Below, one piece after another: positions 63,840 to 64,000 of a DNA stretch of 64,000 nucleotides. The stretch is from the NCBI RefSeq assembly GCF_020463795.1, contig NZ_CP080025.1, positions 1,801,001-1,865,000 of the forward strand, written 5' to 3'. The first letter of the stretch is position 1. Every line of letters begins with the position of its first letter. The translations under genes were made by a program, and so were the position numbers. The stretch is from Echinicola marina (GTDB lineage: Bacteria > Bacteroidota > Bacteroidia > Cytophagales > Cyclobacteriaceae). The notes beneath the pieces were generated by a model. It was given only the letters and a program-made list of their open reading frames with translations. It was not told where the DNA came from and searched no databases.

Positions 63840-64000
63840 AGTTAAGAAAGATCAATTTCTTTCCCAGATGATTATTTGTAACTTAAATGAGGTGTAAGTT
63901 ATCGGTGATTTAGCCTTTACCACGCATGGTAAAGTTGCGCAATGACGGATGGATGAAAGGATAGTATTTCTATGAGTAACTTGGGCGAGGACAGGTTTAC
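63840..64000. other. Window edge, no gene seen
   Basis: The last 161 bases hold the upstream region of acyP and a small inverted repeat (ctttaccacgcatggtaaag) near 63916. No coding frame reaching the edge could be supported. Confidence 0.4.

Overview
The window looks like the chromosome of a marine-type Bacteroidota, probably Cytophagales/Cyclobacteriaceae (Echinicola, Cyclobacterium or Algoriphagus-like). This rests on gene content and style: SusC/SusD and CarboxypepD_reg-type TonB receptors, many lipoproteins with acidic residues after the lipobox, TTG-N20-TAnnTTTG promoters, weak ribosome binding sites, and moderate-to-low GC. No rRNA, tRNA, CRISPR or prophage was seen. The genus is inference.

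Layout. 97-5734: three-gene RND efflux operon (TolC-like, adaptor, permease), then a small acyl-carrier-like protein lacking the phosphopantetheine serine. 6608-8215: secreted GH29 alpha-L-fucosidase. 8335-11182: a decay zone with a DUF6544-like pseudogene split by a 167-bp fold-back element, an intact IS1595-family insertion sequence, and an outer-membrane gene with a stop right after its signal peptide. 11311-15041: LRR lipoprotein, subclass B1 metallo-beta-lactamase, RluE-type pseudouridine synthase, MoxR ATPase. 15230-22817: surface lipoprotein plus TonB receptor pair, then a tricorn-like protease. 22952-28861: membrane and ion genes (CNNM/CBS, AI-2E family, Pmp3, K+ channel, KtrB, KtrA).

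28984-37228 is a divergent carbon module: lutABC leftward, and rhaEW-rhaI-rhaB rightward. Together they can take L-rhamnose via rhamnulose-1-phosphate to DHAP plus L-lactaldehyde, then L-lactate, then pyruvate. A HigBA toxin-antitoxin pair follows. 38309-47883 (minus) is a starch/alpha-glucan Sus-type locus: GH97 SusB, SusE-like, SusD, SusC and a membrane-tethered DUF6377/SusR-like regulator. 48268-50617: heme-binding protein, a CPYC-type flavin disulfide oxidoreductase preceded by twin 17-bp operators, and an outer-membrane barrel. 51176-56167: two paralogous FucR-like GntR/sugar-binding regulators flanking an NCS1-type permease, a 60-aa membrane protein and a secreted esterase. 56172-63812: propeller lipoprotein, CLC-F-type transporter under a fluoride riboswitch, TIGR01777 epimerase, PLDc_N mini-protein, secreted M14 peptidase, an unrecognised protein and acylphosphatase.

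The most unusual points are the fold-back element whose exact removal with one TTTA copy restores the host reading frame, the twin operators before the disulfide oxidase-like gene, the fluoride riboswitch/CLC pairing, the serine-less carrier protein, and the paired regulators bracketing an uncharacterised transporter module. No wholly unknown multi-gene system could be demonstrated from sequence alone.
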